A stretch of 5,978 nucleotides of DNA from Psychromonas sp. (GTDB lineage Bacteria > Pseudomonadota > Gammaproteobacteria > Enterobacterales > Psychromonadaceae). Every line of letters starts with the position of its first letter. The first letter of the stretch is position 1. The notes below the pieces were generated by a model. That model ran no database searches, had not been told where the DNA came from, and saw only the letters and a list, made by a program, of their open reading frames with translations. The position numbers and the translations under genes are program-made. The stretch covers positions 1 to 5,978 of the forward strand of contig JAGLDN010000165.1 of NCBI GenBank assembly GCA_023145575.1, given 5' to 3'. Of this stretch, positions 5,960-5,978 are shown one piece after another.

Positions 5960-5978
5960 GGGGCTGTTGATCTTTGTT
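5960..5978. mobile_element. First bases of a second IS5-family element (terminal inverted repeat), cut by window edge
   Basis: GGGGCTGTTGATCTTT at 5960-5975 is identical to the terminal repeat of the left IS, and TA (5958-5959) precedes it as at the left copy. The element therefore begins here and continues past the window. The next bases (GTT) differ from the inner flank of the left IS end (CAC), so this is probably the transposase-5' end of a similar element, which would place both elements in the same orientation. Only 19 bases are visible, so orientation and identity are inferred. Confidence 0.75.

Noticed and set aside
1..5978. CRISPR array, toxin-antitoxin pair, defence island or other novel system
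   Set aside because: No regularly spaced repeats, no paired small genes with ribosome-binding sites and no defence-type domains were seen; the real genes are ordinary housekeeping ones.

Overview
The window is an AT-rich piece of a bacterial chromosome. It most likely comes from a gammaproteobacterium: a SpoT-type (p)ppGpp enzyme, a Can-type carbonic anhydrase and a tRNA-Thr(GGU) close to the E. coli sequence all point that way. The species cannot be told from the sequence. About a third of the window carries no convincing gene and both edges carry insertion-sequence ends, which suggests a genome rich in IS elements and partly decayed, as in some host-associated or symbiotic gammaproteobacteria (inference).

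Layout, left to right. Positions 1-212 are the end of an IS5-family element: the last 64 codons of its DDE transposase plus a 16-bp terminal repeat. After a 228-bp leader with two small inverted repeats comes spoT (441-2621, +). Its stop overlaps the start of a small META/HslJ-domain lipoprotein gene (2618-3043, +), so the two form a translationally coupled pair. A gene-poor stretch (3044-3886) separates this pair from a convergent two-gene unit on the minus strand: the beta-carbonic anhydrase gene can (4202-4831) followed 21 bp later by a small periplasmic cytochrome c gene (3887-4180). Upstream of can lie a 309-bp spacer and a single tRNA-Thr(GGU) gene (5141-5215, -). A second gene-poor stretch (5216-5957) contains only one weak ORF. 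At 5960-5978 the window ends in another copy of the same IS terminal repeat, again next to a TA dinucleotide.

Functionally these are housekeeping genes: stringent-response control, an envelope lipoprotein, CO2/bicarbonate interconversion, periplasmic electron transfer and a tRNA. The catalytic residues of SpoT hydrolase and synthetase, of the carbonic anhydrase and of the cytochrome heme site all look intact. I found no convincing new biological system. The most notable points are the two IS ends that frame the whole segment, apparently as direct copies; the spoT-META overlap with no rpoZ upstream; the can-cytochrome c pair; and a 19-bp near-identical repeat shared by the two gene-poor stretches.
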